NCBI GenBank assembly: GCA_020543525.1
Contig: JAHYIO010000008.1
Coordinates: forward strand, 124,001-188,000
Direction: 5' to 3'
DNA: 64,000 nucleotides
DNA from: Coriolopsis trogii
Lineage: Eukaryota > Basidiomycota > Agaricomycetes > Polyporales > Polyporaceae
The notes below the pieces were generated by a model. The model was not told the origin of the DNA and searched no databases. It worked only from the letters and a program-made list of their open reading frames with translations. Below are positions 1-12,459 of this stretch, in pieces. A program made the translations under genes and the position numbers. Within the stretch, counting starts at the first letter, position 1. The number at the start of each line of letters is the position of its first letter.

Positions 1-689
1 GTTGGAGAGGTGGAGACAGAGTCGAGAAGTCGACGGGGCGACGGACGCGCGCACGGCGGGGTACTGACCCGCTTTATATACTCGTCGGAGGCACCGAAGC
101 GATTCGCGATCAGAGCGTGAATACAGCACGAAACTTCCCAGAGCTCGAGACACCATGCGTTTCGGGTACTCGCACTTCTCTCTGCAGCGCTCGACGTCTG
201 CTGCGCCCGGCAGTCGTGCGTTCGCCAGCACAGAACACGCGGGCGACCGGCGAAAGAAGAGCAAAGAGACTCACTGCAGCACCCGCCATCGGTCCTGCGA
301 AGGCTGGACGATGGATCATCTGACCGCAGACCTTCTTTCTCGTTCAGTGCAGCCTGTCCACTCTCGTATGCATCCTTTGATGGGCACTATCACGCGGCCT
401 GGAGTTGTCCCACCCGAAAGCCACCCTGGTGCGGCGTTGCCCGAAGACTCAAGCCGGTAACATCGTGAAAGTCGAGGTGCGTTGTGTAAGAAACATTTCA
501 TGCATGTGCTGGCAGGAGGAGGAGGACAAAGCATGGCAGAAACACTGTTCAAACAGCGCGCGAGAGCCTGCGAGAGCTGGAGGCTGCTTGAGGGAAGTCC
601 GGCAATCCCCGACCGAGGCGTTGCCCTGCCCTCCCTGCCATGACCTTCATCCTTCTCACCGTCAGCTCGATACATGCGCTCTCGTGAGC
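1..689. other. Upstream intergenic region
   Basis: I see no supported gene here. The short overlapping frames on both strands show no family motif. The stretch probably holds the promoter of the dihydrouridine synthase gene to the right and the promoter of a gene that leaves the window to the left. Confidence 0.5.
72..80 (-). promoter_or_regulatory. TATA box of a gene off the left edge
   Basis: The minus strand reads TATATAAAG here, like the TATA boxes before other genes in this window. It would serve a gene transcribed leftwards out of the window, with roughly 70 bases of its leader visible. This is inferred from the motif alone. Confidence 0.4.
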
Positions 690-1993
690 ATGCCAGAGTC
701 AACTGCAGGCCGTTCGCTCGACCTCTCCTACATAGCAGCCCCAATGGTCAACCAGAGCGACCTCCCATTTCGGATCCTTGTGCGCAGATACAAAGCCTCA
801 CTCGTCTACACCCAGATGCTGCTTCCAGACCGCCTCCTAAACGACCCGGACTACCTTGAATTCCATACCCGCGGTCTTGGGAAGGTAGATGACGCTCCGG
901 TGGTCGTCCAGCTATGCGGGAACGAGCCAGAAGAACTCGTGCGGGCTGCTCGGAAAGTCGCCGACATGGCGGACGCCATAGGTGCATATAGCTAGCTCTC
1001 ATTGCAGCGACCTCACTAAAATTCACGTAACTATCCCTCACGAAGCGCTCCAGACCTGAACCTCGGATGTCCCCAGGACGCTGCGAGAGACGGCCATTAC
1101 GGAGGCTATCTGCTCGGCCAGAAAGACTGGCCGCTCGTAGAGAATCTGGGTGAGCCCTCTGCGCGGCCATCTCCACAACCTCCCCACGCTCAACCCGACC
1201 CTTTAAACCAGTGTCCGCCCTCTCGACGTCCCTGCCAGTCCCTGTCTCCGCGAAACTGCGCTTGTGCCAGAACGCAGCGCTCACGCCCGACCTCGGGGTG
1301 CGCCTCGAAGCCGCAGGAGCAGCCTGGCTCACGCTCCACGCCCGACACGTCTCTGCGCGGCGGCGCCGGCAAGGCGCAGCTGACCTTGCCCAGGTCAAGG
1401 CGCTCAAGTCGCGCGTGCGCATCCCGGTCGTGAGCAATGGGAACGTGCGGACGTGGGAGGATGTGATGCGGAACAAGGAGGACACGGACGCGGACGGGAT
1501 CATGGTCGGGGAGACGTTGCTCGCCAATCCGTGGTATGTCTGTCGCGTACAGTCATTGATTTTTCAGATTTGACTTGTATGCTGCAGCCTATTTGTGAAC
1601 ATTACCCCTGATCCTATCAAGATCGCGCTCGAGTACATCGACATTTGCGAGGAGCACCCGGGCACGGCGACCCTACAGACAGTGCAGACACATATACGGC
1701 ATTTTGTAGACTACCAATGGTGCGTTCGCCTACGCTTCTGTTGCTGGAATTTTTGATGTTCTGATACGTTTGTCCGCAGTGGTCGAAGACCGTGGTTCAG
1801 CAAGTTTCGAGCCGCGCTGGGCCGGTGCGAGTCTGTCGACGACATTGATAAGCTGTTGCGCAGTAGGGTGCAGCGTTGGCGGGGGCTTGCACCGATGTGC
1901 GACGACAGCGACGATGAATCTGACCGGGTGGAAGGAGATAGCATGACTGATGAGGTAGACGATGTCTTCGCGACCATGAGCATATTGCCGTAG
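690..1993 (+). CDS. DUS1: tRNA-dihydrouridine synthase, DUS1 type
   Basis: FMN-dependent enzyme that reduces uridine to dihydrouridine in the D-loop of tRNAs (Dus1 family, known for positions 16/17). About five exons. Exon 1 (690-981) encodes the N-terminal TIM-barrel strand with IAAPMVNQSDLPFR and VYTQMLL. A 72 nt intron (982-1053) splits the Asp of DLNLGCPQ, which carries the conserved catalytic Cys. GHYGGYLL follows, then an intron at 1150-1211 and the segment with VSALS...VPVSAKLR, LHARH and IPVVSNGNV, and then DGIMVGETLLANPW, the phosphate-binding end of the barrel. Two further introns start near 1533 and 1719. The last exon ends in an acidic tail and stop at 1991-1993. The ATG at 690 was chosen because the family homology begins just after it. 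An upstream in-frame ATG exists but adds residues unlike the family. DUS1 is the best match among the eukaryotic Dus types. Confidence 0.85.
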
Positions 1994-3794
1994 TGGAGAG
2001 CTCCTGGTGCGTTGGGATGCACTTGTGGCTGCTGGTACAAAGGCTGACTTGGGATGTTATCTTATGCGCAGGATCACCTATGTACGGATAGACTGTGGAC
2101 GCTGCACTGTATGCTACCTCGTCGCTTCAGAAACGGCAGCCGGAGCGCTGCATCTCGATTCTTACTCGGTCTGCGATCTTCGTCGCTCACGATTGCTCTT
2201 GAGCGTGGTCCGAACGGTACGAGACGTATCGACTGCGACCCGTGTATTGAGATGAACTCATATCTTATTTGTTCGCAGGCGGGGAGGTCACGGTCCGACT
2301 GGTGCCACAGAGCCACGAGCGCTAGATGCCGCCCGACAACTTCGGGATAGCTCGATCTCTCTCCATTCCAGCCGTGCGGAAGAAAAGTACGACGGCCGGG
2401 TGTATCAGGTCAACACGTCGTCTTGAGCGTGCTATCCAGTCCAGCGACGTGGTTTCGTGGACCTGCAGGCATTGCCAGGCCATCTTGCCAAGTTCACCAT
2501 AAAATAGGAAAGTAGTGGACACGACGCGTACGGTCGGGCAGCCCCACTGCCATATGCCCACCCGCACGCCACGGGGGCGTACATATTCCTGGATGATCGA
2601 GGTGGCGGCGTGCCGCGTGGCCGGTCCGGGCGTTGTCACATCGGTGGGTTGGCGGAGGTTGGCGGGATGTTCACGAGGTCGCGACGATCGACAAGCCCGG
2701 CATTCAAGCTCAAGAACGTGCGATCGTGAGTCGGGGGCTGCGCATACGGGCATGAGCTCTGCCGCGGTGCGTCCTTGTCACTGCATCGTACGTTCGGACG
2801 TACCGGTGGACGGCGGCTGTTGCCTGCGTCTCGGAGTCTCTCAGACACCGCTCGCTGTGGGTTGTGGAGACATATGGTTGCGGTTGGTGAAAAGTTGGGA
2901 TAATGCCAGTGTATTGTCATTGATATTCAGAGTGTACTTACGTACCGTATGAGCATGACGGTAAGACGGTCTAAGACCTGGGCGTGCCTGCAGTTTGTCT
3001 ATTGGGGGTTATAGTGTCAAGGGGAAGCCGCGGCCGGCTTGATGAATCTTGAGATTGAGGCATCATGGGCGAGGATAAATTACGATGGTGGTGGCTGTCA
3101 CGCTGCGCGAATGAATGTGCATCCCGGCGGAATTGCTGCCCTCTGCCGTTTCGCTCTTGGTTCGCGAGCTCGGTGCTTGTGCGAGAACGTGTTCGAGAGA
3201 CTGTCTGAGGTGTGCGTGTTTGGATGCAGACGTCGAGAGAGGGGGAGTTGTTGGATGGGGCGAGACAGAGACGAGTGACGTCCCTGACAGATGGTTTAAT
3301 CTTGCGGGGGCCTGCGGGAATGATGAGCAGCATCTGCTTACGAGGCTGTCACAGTCACCCCGCCTCGCCCTCAAGACAGCGTGGCTGGAGCTGATGGACC
3401 GCCATACCGGGCAAAATGTGACTGCGTAACCCAAGCGTGACCCGGGGTATCGAACAAAGCAAACGGATTGGGCGAGCCGACGCCAGCCAGCGACCGCCCT
3501 CAGCCTCAGTCTCAGCCTCAGCCTCAGCTGCCCTTGCCCTCTTGCTCTTCCCGCTCGACGTTCCTCCGACGCCCTCTGACGACGCCCCCTCCATCTCCGC
3601 ACCCTGCGGCATCTCCTCTCTCTCTCTCTCGCAGCCAGCTCTGGACAACACACTATCCTCTCCGAGCTCGCACCGCACCCCGCTTCCTGCATCCCGGCGA
3701 CAAAGAGAACAAAGTCCGCTTTCGTTCCACTTTCCCCCGCGACTGGTAACCCCTCCGACGACAGACCGAGTGTACGCGCAGACGGCGAGCAGCG
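1994..3794. other. Intergenic region with G-alpha promoter and leader
   Basis: No gene can be supported. A minus-strand frame at 2322-2753 (143 codons) has fairly normal composition but matches nothing I recognise and lacks clear exon partners. The 300 bases before the G-alpha start are pyrimidine-rich, with a short (cctcag)n run near 3500-3530 and a (ct)n run near 3617-3632. This is typical of a basidiomycete 5' leader. Confidence 0.45.
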
Positions 3795-5385
3795 ATGGGC
3801 AACTGTGTCTCCGCCCAGGACCGCGAGGCGCAGCTCCGCTCGCAGGAGATAGATAAGCAGATCGAGGAGGACTCGCGCAAGCTCAAGAAGGAGTGCAAGA
3901 TCCTCCTCCTCGGCTCTGGCGAGTCCGGCAAGAGCACGATCGTCAAGCAGATGAAGATCATACACCAGAACGGCTACACGCCCGAGGAGCGCAACGCCTA
4001 CCGCCAGACCATATACAAGAACCTCATCGACTCTGCGCACCACATCATCCTCGCCATGCGTAAGCTCGGCATGGACTGCGAGGACCCTGCGAACAGAGCC
4101 CGCACCGAGAAGATCCTTGACTACACCATTAACCCCGCCCCCACCTTCTACTTCTCGGAGGAGATGGCCCAGGCCATCTTCGACCTCTGGAAGGACCCTG
4201 TCATTCCGAAGATTATGGATCACAGCAGCGAGTTCTACCTCATGGATAGTGCGAGCTAGTGAGTTCTCTTATCCTTGTTCCTCCTCTGTTTCCCTTTATT
4301 CCGAAATCATTGGGGGACAATGTTCTTTGTTCTTTGGCATGAGGGTGGGGTCGGTAAGCTCCCTCCTCTGCACGTCTTCCGGCCCCACACAACAACCTCA
4401 CACATCATCTTTCCTTCCCTCTTCCCGTACGACATATGCGAGTGTATCCATGGATCCCGCCACAACAACGCTCGGCTAGACAGTCGACTTTGGTGGGATA
4501 CTGGGCGCTTCTGCCATCCGACCAAATCCGATGCTGTCGGCGGAGTAGGGACCTGTCTTTCTAAATTTGCGCAGCTGTTTCCTCCGCCATCGAGCAATGG
4601 TTATACTGACGGACATTTCTCGCAGTTTCTTCACCGAGGCTCTTCGAATAGGCACGCCAAATTACATCCCAACAGAAACAGACGTGTTACGAGCGCGAGC
4701 GACGAGCAGGGGCATCACGGAGACTCGGTTCTCACTAGGTCCATTATCGTGAGTGTCATGTCAATCATCCCAAACATAGCCTCACGCGATCCGGACTGCG
4801 TAGAATACACATGTTCGATGTGGGTGGACAGCGGTCAGAACGGAAGAAGTGGATACACTGTTTCGAGAGCGTAACAAGCATCATCTTTTGCACAGCGCTC
4901 AGCGAGTACGACCAGGTATTGCTGGAGGATCGGAATCAGGTGCGTTGCTGCAGGATTGCGAGGCATGCTACGAGCGCTGACGCGGTCCTCGCAGAAACGC
5001 ATGGCGGAGTCCCTCATTCTGTTCGAGTCTGTCATCAACTCGCGGTGGTTTTTGCGGACGTCGATCATCTTGTTCTTGAACAAGATCGACGTATTCAAGA
5101 GCAAGCTGCCGAAAGTGCCGCTAGAGCGATACTTCCCGGAGTACACGGGCGGGCCCGACATCAACAAGGCGGCGAAGTACATCTTGTGGCGATTCATGCA
5201 GGCGAACCGGGCGCGACTAAGCGTATATCCACAGTGAGTGTCTTTTTCGTGTTGGATGCATTGCGTTGGTCTGACTGCCTGCTAGCTTGACGCAGGCGAC
5301 GGATACATCAAATATCCGACTAGTGTTCGCGGCGGTGAAGGAGACAATATTGCAGAACGCGCTAAAAGACTCTGGCATCCTCTGA
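3795..5385 (+). CDS. Heterotrimeric G protein alpha subunit, fungal group I type
   Basis: GTP-binding subunit that relays pheromone or nutrient receptor signals at the plasma membrane. The ATG at 3795 gives MGNCVSAQ, a myristoylation (Gly2) and palmitoylation (Cys4) start. The P-loop GSGESGKST is near residue 40. Switch I reads [12 protein letters not shown] with the arginine of the catalytic site, switch II is [12 protein letters not shown] with the catalytic Gln, and NKID and TQAT are the guanine-specificity loops. The protein ends in NALKDSGIL, the receptor-contacting tail typical of fungal group I (Gpa1/Gi-like). Introns: 4259-4625 (367 nt, unusually long, splitting the Tyr of DSASYFF), 4749-4803, 4940-4994 and 5234-5285. 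All are GT-AG and restore the family sequence exactly. Stop at 5383-5385. The length (about 353 residues) is that of the family. Basidiomycetes have several G-alpha paralogues and I cannot say which one this is. Confidence 0.93.
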
Positions 5386-7348
5386 TTTTCCGTGTTTCTG
5401 TCCTGTTCTCGTTCCTCGGAGGAAGTGGTGTTCATATAGTGTCTGTCTGTCTGGTGCGTCTCCCCGTACCGTCCGCACACGCTCTCGTAATGCTCACATG
5501 GGTGTTCTGTGCTCAGGGTCTTCTCTCATTGCATCGCATCGCATCGCATCCGCTCATTCCGCCACGCCTCCATCACTGTTTGTACGCATGCATGTCCAAC
5601 GTCGTCTCCGATCTGTCCCTTCCGCCCCTCTGTCCACTCCTCTCATCGTTCATGGTCTCTTCGCTTTCCTGCATGTTGTCGTCCCCGCCGCCCGTCGCCC
5701 GCCCGCCTTCCCTACCCAATACTGCCGACACCTTTGATCCCGCCCCGGTTCGCTCAACCGCCACCCTTTCTACGCACCACATCCACACGTGCCTTCGCGC
5801 ACTCATAATAGTCGGGCCGGTCTCGGGCGATCGCCGACTGCGTCTGCGTCGCTTGACATTTGGGCGCATATAGGCAGACATGTTGGCTGCGACATGTGCT
5901 GCGCATGGGCCCGAGTCATCATTCATGCAATCGCATGTCTGATCCATTCCAGCGACATCGCTGTCGCATTTGCCCGTGTCCCCGCGTCCGTCGTTGCGGG
6001 CAGTCACCTCGTGATGCCGCAGAGTCGAGGAACTACTTCGGCTCGTGTGGATGAGTGAGACACGATGGTCCGCGCTTGGGGAAGCTGTCGCTCGAGCTTG
6101 CTTCCCTTGACCCGCCGCCTCGTACACTCCCTTTGGCCATCGATCTCCATCACCTTCCACACGTCCCGCCTCTCACGCCTGCGTCTCCCATCCCATTCCC
6201 TCCTACCGTCTTCTCTGCTCCCTTACGTCCAACGTCTTTAATAGACAGTGCTTTCTCCCTCCCCTAGGCCGGTCGTTCGTTCGTTCGCCCTTCGGTCCCC
6301 TCTTGCTTGCTCACGGCGTCTCGTTCCTATTTACTCTTTTGTTCCCGCATCTCACACGCTTCATCTCCACGCTTCATTTCCGTGCCACATTATCCCATCC
6401 GACCCCCGATCTACGGTCCACTGGTCCACCCCCTCCACTCCTTGTTCCACCCGCCCGCCGCCCCCGTCCGTCCGTCCGTTCTGGCCACCCGCACGTTGCA
6501 CTATCTCGCCTCTCGTACCCGCGTAGCCCCGTACCCCGTATCTTATTTCACATGATTATGACCCGGCCACGAAGCCGCCGCGCCGTCGCAACTCGGAGCG
6601 CTCTCCTCCCTCCCCTCTACCTCTACCTCTACCGCTACCTCTCTCCAATCTGACCCATGCCTTAACCTCCTCCTCCTCCTCCTCCTCCACCACCACCTCC
6701 TCCTCCTCTTCCTCTCCTGCGCTTTGCGCGTGGGCCGTCGATGATATGTATAGGAGGCGCGGGTTGCGACGCGGAGCGCGGTGTACATATACGTATATGC
6801 ATGTATACATCATATACGCGCGCAGTGATATACAGAGATACACCCCTAGGTGTTGGTGTTCATGCATGTGCCCTGCTGTGGTACCTTTCATATCTGAGAA
6901 CGACGGGTACTAGCTCTTAGTAGAGCAAGGCAGGAGATGTCACTTGGTTGAGAGTGGCAGGGGCCGGCCAGCGAACACTTCTCGCATCATAGGGTGAAAA
7001 TTCGAAAAACCATCTCCCTCTACCTCATCAAGGGAACAGTTTCCCAGGTGAACTTTCATGGATTCAAATGAGTGGTGCACTATTGTGATGAGACAACATA
7101 TGGCATCTGAGCCTTTCACACGATCAGCTCAGCTCACTGGCAGGCCGTCGTGCATCACTTGACCATGCAATTCATCCCACCCTCTACTTGCAGGACCTGG
7201 CGCAGACGGAGTAGGTGGTGCATTGTGAGTGCAGCCTCCTATCCTCAGCTAATAGCAAGTCATGATAGACTTCATTCGCGCGACAGCCTCCGTCCTCACG
7301 AGCATCCGACGCCGGTAGTATCTCGGTCCTGGAGTGAGTCGGCCGAGA
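5386..7348. other. Intergenic region, CT-rich, no gene seen
   Basis: This 2 kb stretch holds the 3' end of the G-alpha transcript and then strongly pyrimidine-rich DNA on the plus strand. Its frames (for example 5573-6160 minus, 6556-6891 minus) are low-complexity by-products of that composition. A (cct)n/(cac) microsatellite lies near 6667-6715. I see no coding signal and no RNA gene. Confidence 0.5.
6667..6715. repeat. (CCT)n / (CAC)n microsatellite
   Basis: Runs of cctcct interrupted by caccac triplets give about 48 bp of trinucleotide repeat on the plus strand. It lies in non-coding DNA between the G-alpha gene and the minus-strand unknown gene. Confidence 0.8.
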
Positions 7349-8092
7349 CTACGAGTCTTGTAGATTTCGAAGATCTGCCACCCCATGGCCATACTCGATC
7401 CGCACTTGACTTTTTGCATAGCAAGGAACGTCTTCATTCGGCACATACAAGCCGCAATGCCGCATCCAAGCAACATTTAGCAACGCTTCCCTATTCCCAA
7501 GACTCCATCGCTCACCAGATATAACTGACTGCATGTCCTCGTTCAGGATCCCACCAATTCCCGGTCTGATCCACATTCGAACGCGAGACATCATCAGCTC
7601 CGGTGACCGCGAAGGAGGCTTGAATGTCGACATGGCGCTCGGCAGTACGGGGCCGGGGCAGTGCTGCTGTGACCTGTCGTAGTCTGCCCAGACTTTGCGA
7701 TCTTGAACAAGATAAAACATGAGTTAGTGATGCGATTGTGCTTCAGTTTGGCAGATTGGGGGCGCACGCAGGGCATGATACGTACGTATGAATTGTAAAC
7801 TGAGCGCTCCATGTCTGTGGAATTGTGGGAAGCAGGCTGCGTCCCACTCACTCTCCCGCTCCAGTTGGTCATACAACACAAGTCTCACGTCGAATGGGAT
7901 TTTCGCGTTCGGATCGTTGGCCCACGTCGAGTCACCAGTGTCTTCCTGACGTGCTCGTGAGCCTTCCGAGTCGGGTGTAGATTGTTCTGTCTCTGTGCTC
8001 CGAGAAGGGAACAAAGCCTCCTCGAGCTCAGAGGCGAAGCGGTAAGGGAAGAGAGAGCGTGAGGCTTCGCGATTGGAACCTGAGCCGTTCAC
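7349..8092 (-). CDS. Unknown fungal protein, multi-exon model
   Basis: I do not recognise this protein. On the minus strand a Ser-rich, acidic N-terminal part (around 7870-8090) leads to IPFDVRLVLYDQLERE, then WDAACFPQFHRHGALSLQFI, then an exon with DRKVWADYD and VRMWIRPGIGGILNEDMQ, joined through short GT-AG introns near 7845 and 7700. The aromatic and charged blocks look like a true folded domain. No clean ATG opens the first exon, because the frame begins with GTG, so the start is probably in an exon I cannot place. It may be a remnant. It lies just downstream of the broken HNH-family gene on the same strand and could be a second gene or part of that decayed locus. Confidence 0.35.
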
Positions 8093-9149
8093 GTCAACTC
8101 AGTCATAGGCCCAGTCTCAGACAGTCCTATCGACGTTACCGTCTCACAAACGGGCTAACCGACGAGAGTCTCATGCGAGCACGATGGGGATGATGCCTTC
8201 TGCGGTGGGTGTGGGGGAGACGAGACACCCTCCTGCATGGCCTCCCAGACGCCCTGCACCCACGTCTCCAGCCACGCACCATACTCTGGATCCTCCCACT
8301 CCTCGTCCTCGTCTGCCGGTGCCTCATCACCGCCCTCCTCCCAGTCTTCGCCCACGTCGCGACAGGAGGCGGAGTCCTCGGGTGCCAGCGATGACAGAGC
8401 GGAGGCACGATCCCCAGAGTCTGTAACCCCTGCTCCGACTCGCCCAGGTAGTGGTCCTCCCTGCGGTTGATCCTTGTTCTCGCTGGCTCGGGGAGGACCC
8501 TGCCCACCATCGCCTTCATTCCCGCCATGACTTGCAGGACCACCAAGGCCAACATGACTACCGTCATCAGCCGCGCCGGCGCTGGCATCGTCTGGTTTGA
8601 CCTTCCACTCACTACTAGGCTCGACGTGCAGCCACGCATCGTAAATGGCCCAAATAGCCAACAACACGATCCAATCAGGTTTGGTGAGGCTGGGGAAATC
8701 ACGGCCGAGTTGACCCCCCGTTGGACGGACACCCTCATAGAATCCAAGTAGCTTTCGGCCCGTGTCGCAGATGACAAAGTGATATGGGACATGAAGAGAG
8801 ACAGCCGGCAATGCTTGGAAGGGGTAATGATACTGCTCCACTTGTATCTGCGAGTTGAACTCGGTGACGACTCCAGTGGGCTTCCGGACCGACCAAGTGG
8901 CCTTCATGGCGGGGAATGGAATAAGGCGGTACTTGAAGACCGTTCGATCCCCATAGAACTGATAATTGTGAGCGCGGTAAGCAATGAAAGGTGAAAGAAC
9001 ACGTACCTCATTGGGATCGCAGCGGCTGAAGGCGAGGAGATAACTCTGCATCTTGAAGATGATCTCTTCATCCATTGGGATCCAGAACCATCCGTTGTGC
9101 TTGTTGCCGTCGGTTCGGTCAAAGTAACGGTGTATGGCTATATCAACTG

Positions 9150-11428
9150 CATCAGGGAAAATCCCCCTTCCTAACGAGACCTAATCTATACATAATTAGA
9201 CCTAAAACGGGGATTTACATCGATAAGAGTGATTATCTCTCAAAAGTTAAATCCATTCTAAAAAGCGGGATTAGACCGCATAAAGGGCGCCATTAGATGT
9301 CATTTAGGTGCCCTGTTCGAGCTCGTCGTGTTCCACTCATTACACATATGTCAGAAATCGAGTGAATATGCATATATTCAGCTATCTACTACAGGAGAAG
9401 TATATATTACAATAGGTAGTGTCCCACATCCACTCACCGGATGACCGCTAGCTGATGGTATAGCAGGTGACAAGGGCTCTACATCAGAGCCTAGGAACAT
9501 GCCCTACTCGAGAGGAAGATGTTCGAAAGAGTGTAGTATACGCAAAGTCAGCTCTGGTCACAACATAGCCATGAGTATGATACCCACATACCTTGGTCTC
9601 ATTCGAGACAGCGAGCATGACGACAAGCATGATATTCGAGACACCACTGAAGAGGAAATGATTGGTACCTCAATGCGTCAGAGAATATGGTTGTGTGGAC
9701 GTACCAAATGCCGCTGGTCACTTCCTGAAGATACAGCCGTCACAAGGTGGAATTGATATCCTTGCTGAGATGCGGGGTGGGCGGAAGTGATCAAAGACGC
9801 CATGGGGCGGGGTCAAGTGATACAGAAGAGCAATAAAAATACTGTCGGCCGTGGAGATTAGACGACGTGTAGAACGAGAGCGTAGATGAAGAGGACTAAC
9901 CACACCACAAACCTCTGAGCGTACATGTCTATGTGAGTGACCATCTTGACTCGACGCCGAGGGCCATAGTGTCGTCTATGGTCTGCCTGTTGTTAGAGTC
10001 AAAGGTGCCACGAGGGCGTTAACGATGGCGAGAAAAGCAAAGCCGTTACTCTCACCTTCCGCATCGTCACCCTCGACCTCCTTGTAGGTGTCCGCAAGAC
10101 TATGCAGACCACGCTGGGGTAAATTCCTAGACGTCAGCGACAAATTGATCTCAAATTTGTTAGTCTGTTTGCGCGTGCAGAGCTCGGTAATGATACGGGA
10201 CATACCCTAGGGGTGCGCTTGAGCTCACATGAGGACTCCTGAAGGTAGCTGGTCTCCGTGCACTTGCTTGTTTATAAGGTGTGGAAGGCTTGAAGTCGTG
10301 GAGCTCGAGGCGGGCACATACTCACCGATAGTACCGACGACGCAGATATTGAGAGAGTCCTGGTTCTCCATCCAGAAAGCGTAGGCGACGAGGACAACCG
10401 CCTCAGTGACAAGGGGTCGAAAGTACTGATACTGTCACGAGCTCCTAAATGGCGGTATTACGGCCTTCTACATGGCGGGCTGCTGAGCGCCGATGGCCAG
10501 CGTAACTGACAAGTCAGTGGGCACCAGTCGGAAGTCGGGCAAGAGGTAATGTGACGTGAGCGAGGGCATCGTGTACGGGCAAAGGTAGTGAGTGAACGAG
10601 AGGAAGTGTTGGAGATGCGAGGCCAAAGAGTCAGACTCAGAGGACACGTCAGCGGTGGGGCTTAGTCAGACGTTCTCACGCCACATGTCTCGCTGCACGT
10701 CTTGTAAGTTGTCGCTGCTACATCCTCAGGCTTGTCCCCCTCGCTTCTCCGACCACAGTGGATTCTCAATGCGTACACGGCTGAGCAGGTCAACACGCCA
10801 CGTCTTCGTCACCTCCTCCGCCGGCAACACCGTGTACACCCTCATGACTTTTGGGCTCAGCGACTGGCAGCTTTGTTGCTCCGGGTCCGTGTGCGTTGCC
10901 ATACTTACGATGCGTCGTAATGCGCGAGTCTGTGAGCACTGAGCACATCCTCCACCGGCACCTGCTTTTTGTGTCACCCGGCTGGCGCTGGGGTCTCGAC
11001 GTTCGGGCATGAGGACTCCTTCGCGCAGAACCGTCATGCTGTGTGGTAACAGGAGGTACGTGACAGAGTCGTCGCTCCCCTCTCGGGCAGTTCTACTCGT
11101 AGCTACAGTGAGCGATAGACCCTAACGCTGTTCAGTCATTCAATGATCCCTCTCGTTTCCCCCTTATAAGCATGGATGCCATTCCTAAAATGACAGGCAA
11201 GCGTACATGGTCGAGTACATAGCCGGCTTCATTAGTAGCAATGAGTAGTGATGACCATGAAGAGATTTTGTATACCTCAGGAAGAGAGACTGACTGTGTT
11301 CTGAGATCAATTAGGTCCGTGTTGAGTTGCGAGTTAGTTTTGAGTCAGCGCTGTCAGCAACGATAGGTCGATAAGGTGACGCTGAGATCTAAATAAGCCC
11401 TAATTAGGGCGGGGGATTTTTGCTGATG
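9150..11428. mobile_element. Putative non-autonomous TIR element inside the HNH gene
   Basis: The plus-strand left end (9150-9178) starts catcagggaaaatccccc. The right end, read inwards on the minus strand (11428-11400), starts catcagcaaaaatccccc, and both continue with a CCTAA block. The pair forms an imperfect inverted repeat of about 29 bp. The element interrupts the HNH gene between NVHP and DIAIHRYFD, where the family normally has a continuous short segment. The 2.28 kb interior shows no transposase. It holds an AT-rich left part and minus-strand exon-like pieces. No clean target duplication could be fixed by eye (at most TG), so the superfamily is open. Confidence 0.5.
9480..10960 (-). 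other. Exon-like pieces inside the TIR element, possible captured membrane protein
   Basis: Several short minus-strand frames look protein-like but do not join into one clear model. They are MRVYTVLPAEEVTKTWRVDL (near 10850-10790); YFRPLVTEAVVLVAYAFWME followed by NQDSLNICVVGTIG (10420-10325), preceded by a good acceptor and followed by gtgagt; a piece at 10203-10050 with GLHSLADTYKEVEGDD; and MVTHIDMYAQRFVVWLVLFI (about 9945-9870). Three pieces are hydrophobic enough to be membrane segments. I do not recognise the family. They may be exons of a host gene captured by the element and now decayed. Confidence 0.3.
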
Positions 11429-11892
11429 TGCTGTGGTGTTAGGCACGCTAACACGACCGACGAGGTACAGCACATACGGGGATGCACGTTCCTGCGCGTG
11501 TCGACGTTGAGTGTGTAATATGGCATATTCCACGCCCATTCCAGCTTTTCCAGCTGCAGGATATTGTGAGCTAGACAGCAAGGCATGTGATGCACCGAAT
11601 CGCTTACAACTGAGTCCGGCGTCGCAGCTCCCAGAATGTGTGCGTACTCGAGGATTGTCATGTCTGCGGAGGCTCGGGTGACAACACAGTACGGACGGGT
11701 TGCATTCGAATCCAGTTGCTTGACGGCATCGTCGACGTTCCTACGCTGAGTCGTTAGCAGCGACGAAGAGGCTTTGCGGCGCTTGAGGGGCGTCGCGTAG
11801 ATCTTGAGTGGCCGCTTCTGCTTCTTAGACGCAACGGGGGGCTCCTCGTAAACTGGATCTTTGATCTCCTCCTTGTCACTCTCGTGAATATC

Positions 11893-12448
11893 TGATGAAC
11901 TCTGAACCTGGAAGGCTGTAAGTCACACAAAGAGAGATCTTCAGTCAGTGAGCGAACGACTATATTGCATAGTCCAGTACCTGTAAGTCACACAAAGAGA
12001 GACTACAAGTACTAGTAAGTAAAGTGTAGTAGAGCATAAGTAATGAGTGGGACTTACTCTTCAGTCAGTGAGCGAACGACTGAAGAGCAGAGGGGCAAAC
12101 AGACTGCCTTATATACTGGAGAGAGGAGTGCATGAGTAAGCGAATGAAGCAGTCACATGTTAACCATAGAGCGATGAGTAAGAGTCCGTACTCGGCGTAT
12201 GAGTAAGAGCCGAGAGTATTCTGAGTAAGACATAAGGTCTAGAATGTTCCGGTGCATTGTAGAACGCACAGGAAGACAAGGGAACCATATGGTCATAGGA
12301 ATGTACAGTAGTTTCGTAGAGAAAACCGTATATGGTAAGTAGAAACACAGCCTATAGTAAGCGCTATCTAAACATAAGTAAACATGACCATACAAAGGTT
12401 GTGTGCACAACTCCGGACCGGTAGAGCCGTAAATCCGGAATGTCAACA
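11893..12448 (-). repeat. 3' LTR of copia copy 1
   Basis: 556 bp, beginning TGTTGACATTCC (minus strand, at 12448) and ending TCATCA (at 11893). Compared with the 5' LTR of the same element it lacks 11 bp near its end, just before GCCTTCCAGG. It carries the same TATATAAGG box and internal repeats as the other three LTRs. Confidence 0.93.
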
Positions 12449-12459
12449 CTCCCACTCGT

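Noticed and set aside
2322..2753. 143-codon minus-strand frame as a possible gene.
   Set aside because: No recognisable domain, no supporting exons, and a competing frame of similar quality overlaps it.
3063..4223. 386-codon minus-strand frame over the G-alpha start.
   Set aside because: It is the antisense of the well-supported G-alpha exon and its pyrimidine-rich leader.
5573..6160. 195-codon minus-strand frame.
   Set aside because: Low-complexity Arg/Ser/Glu composition from CT-rich DNA, no family motif, no splice partners.
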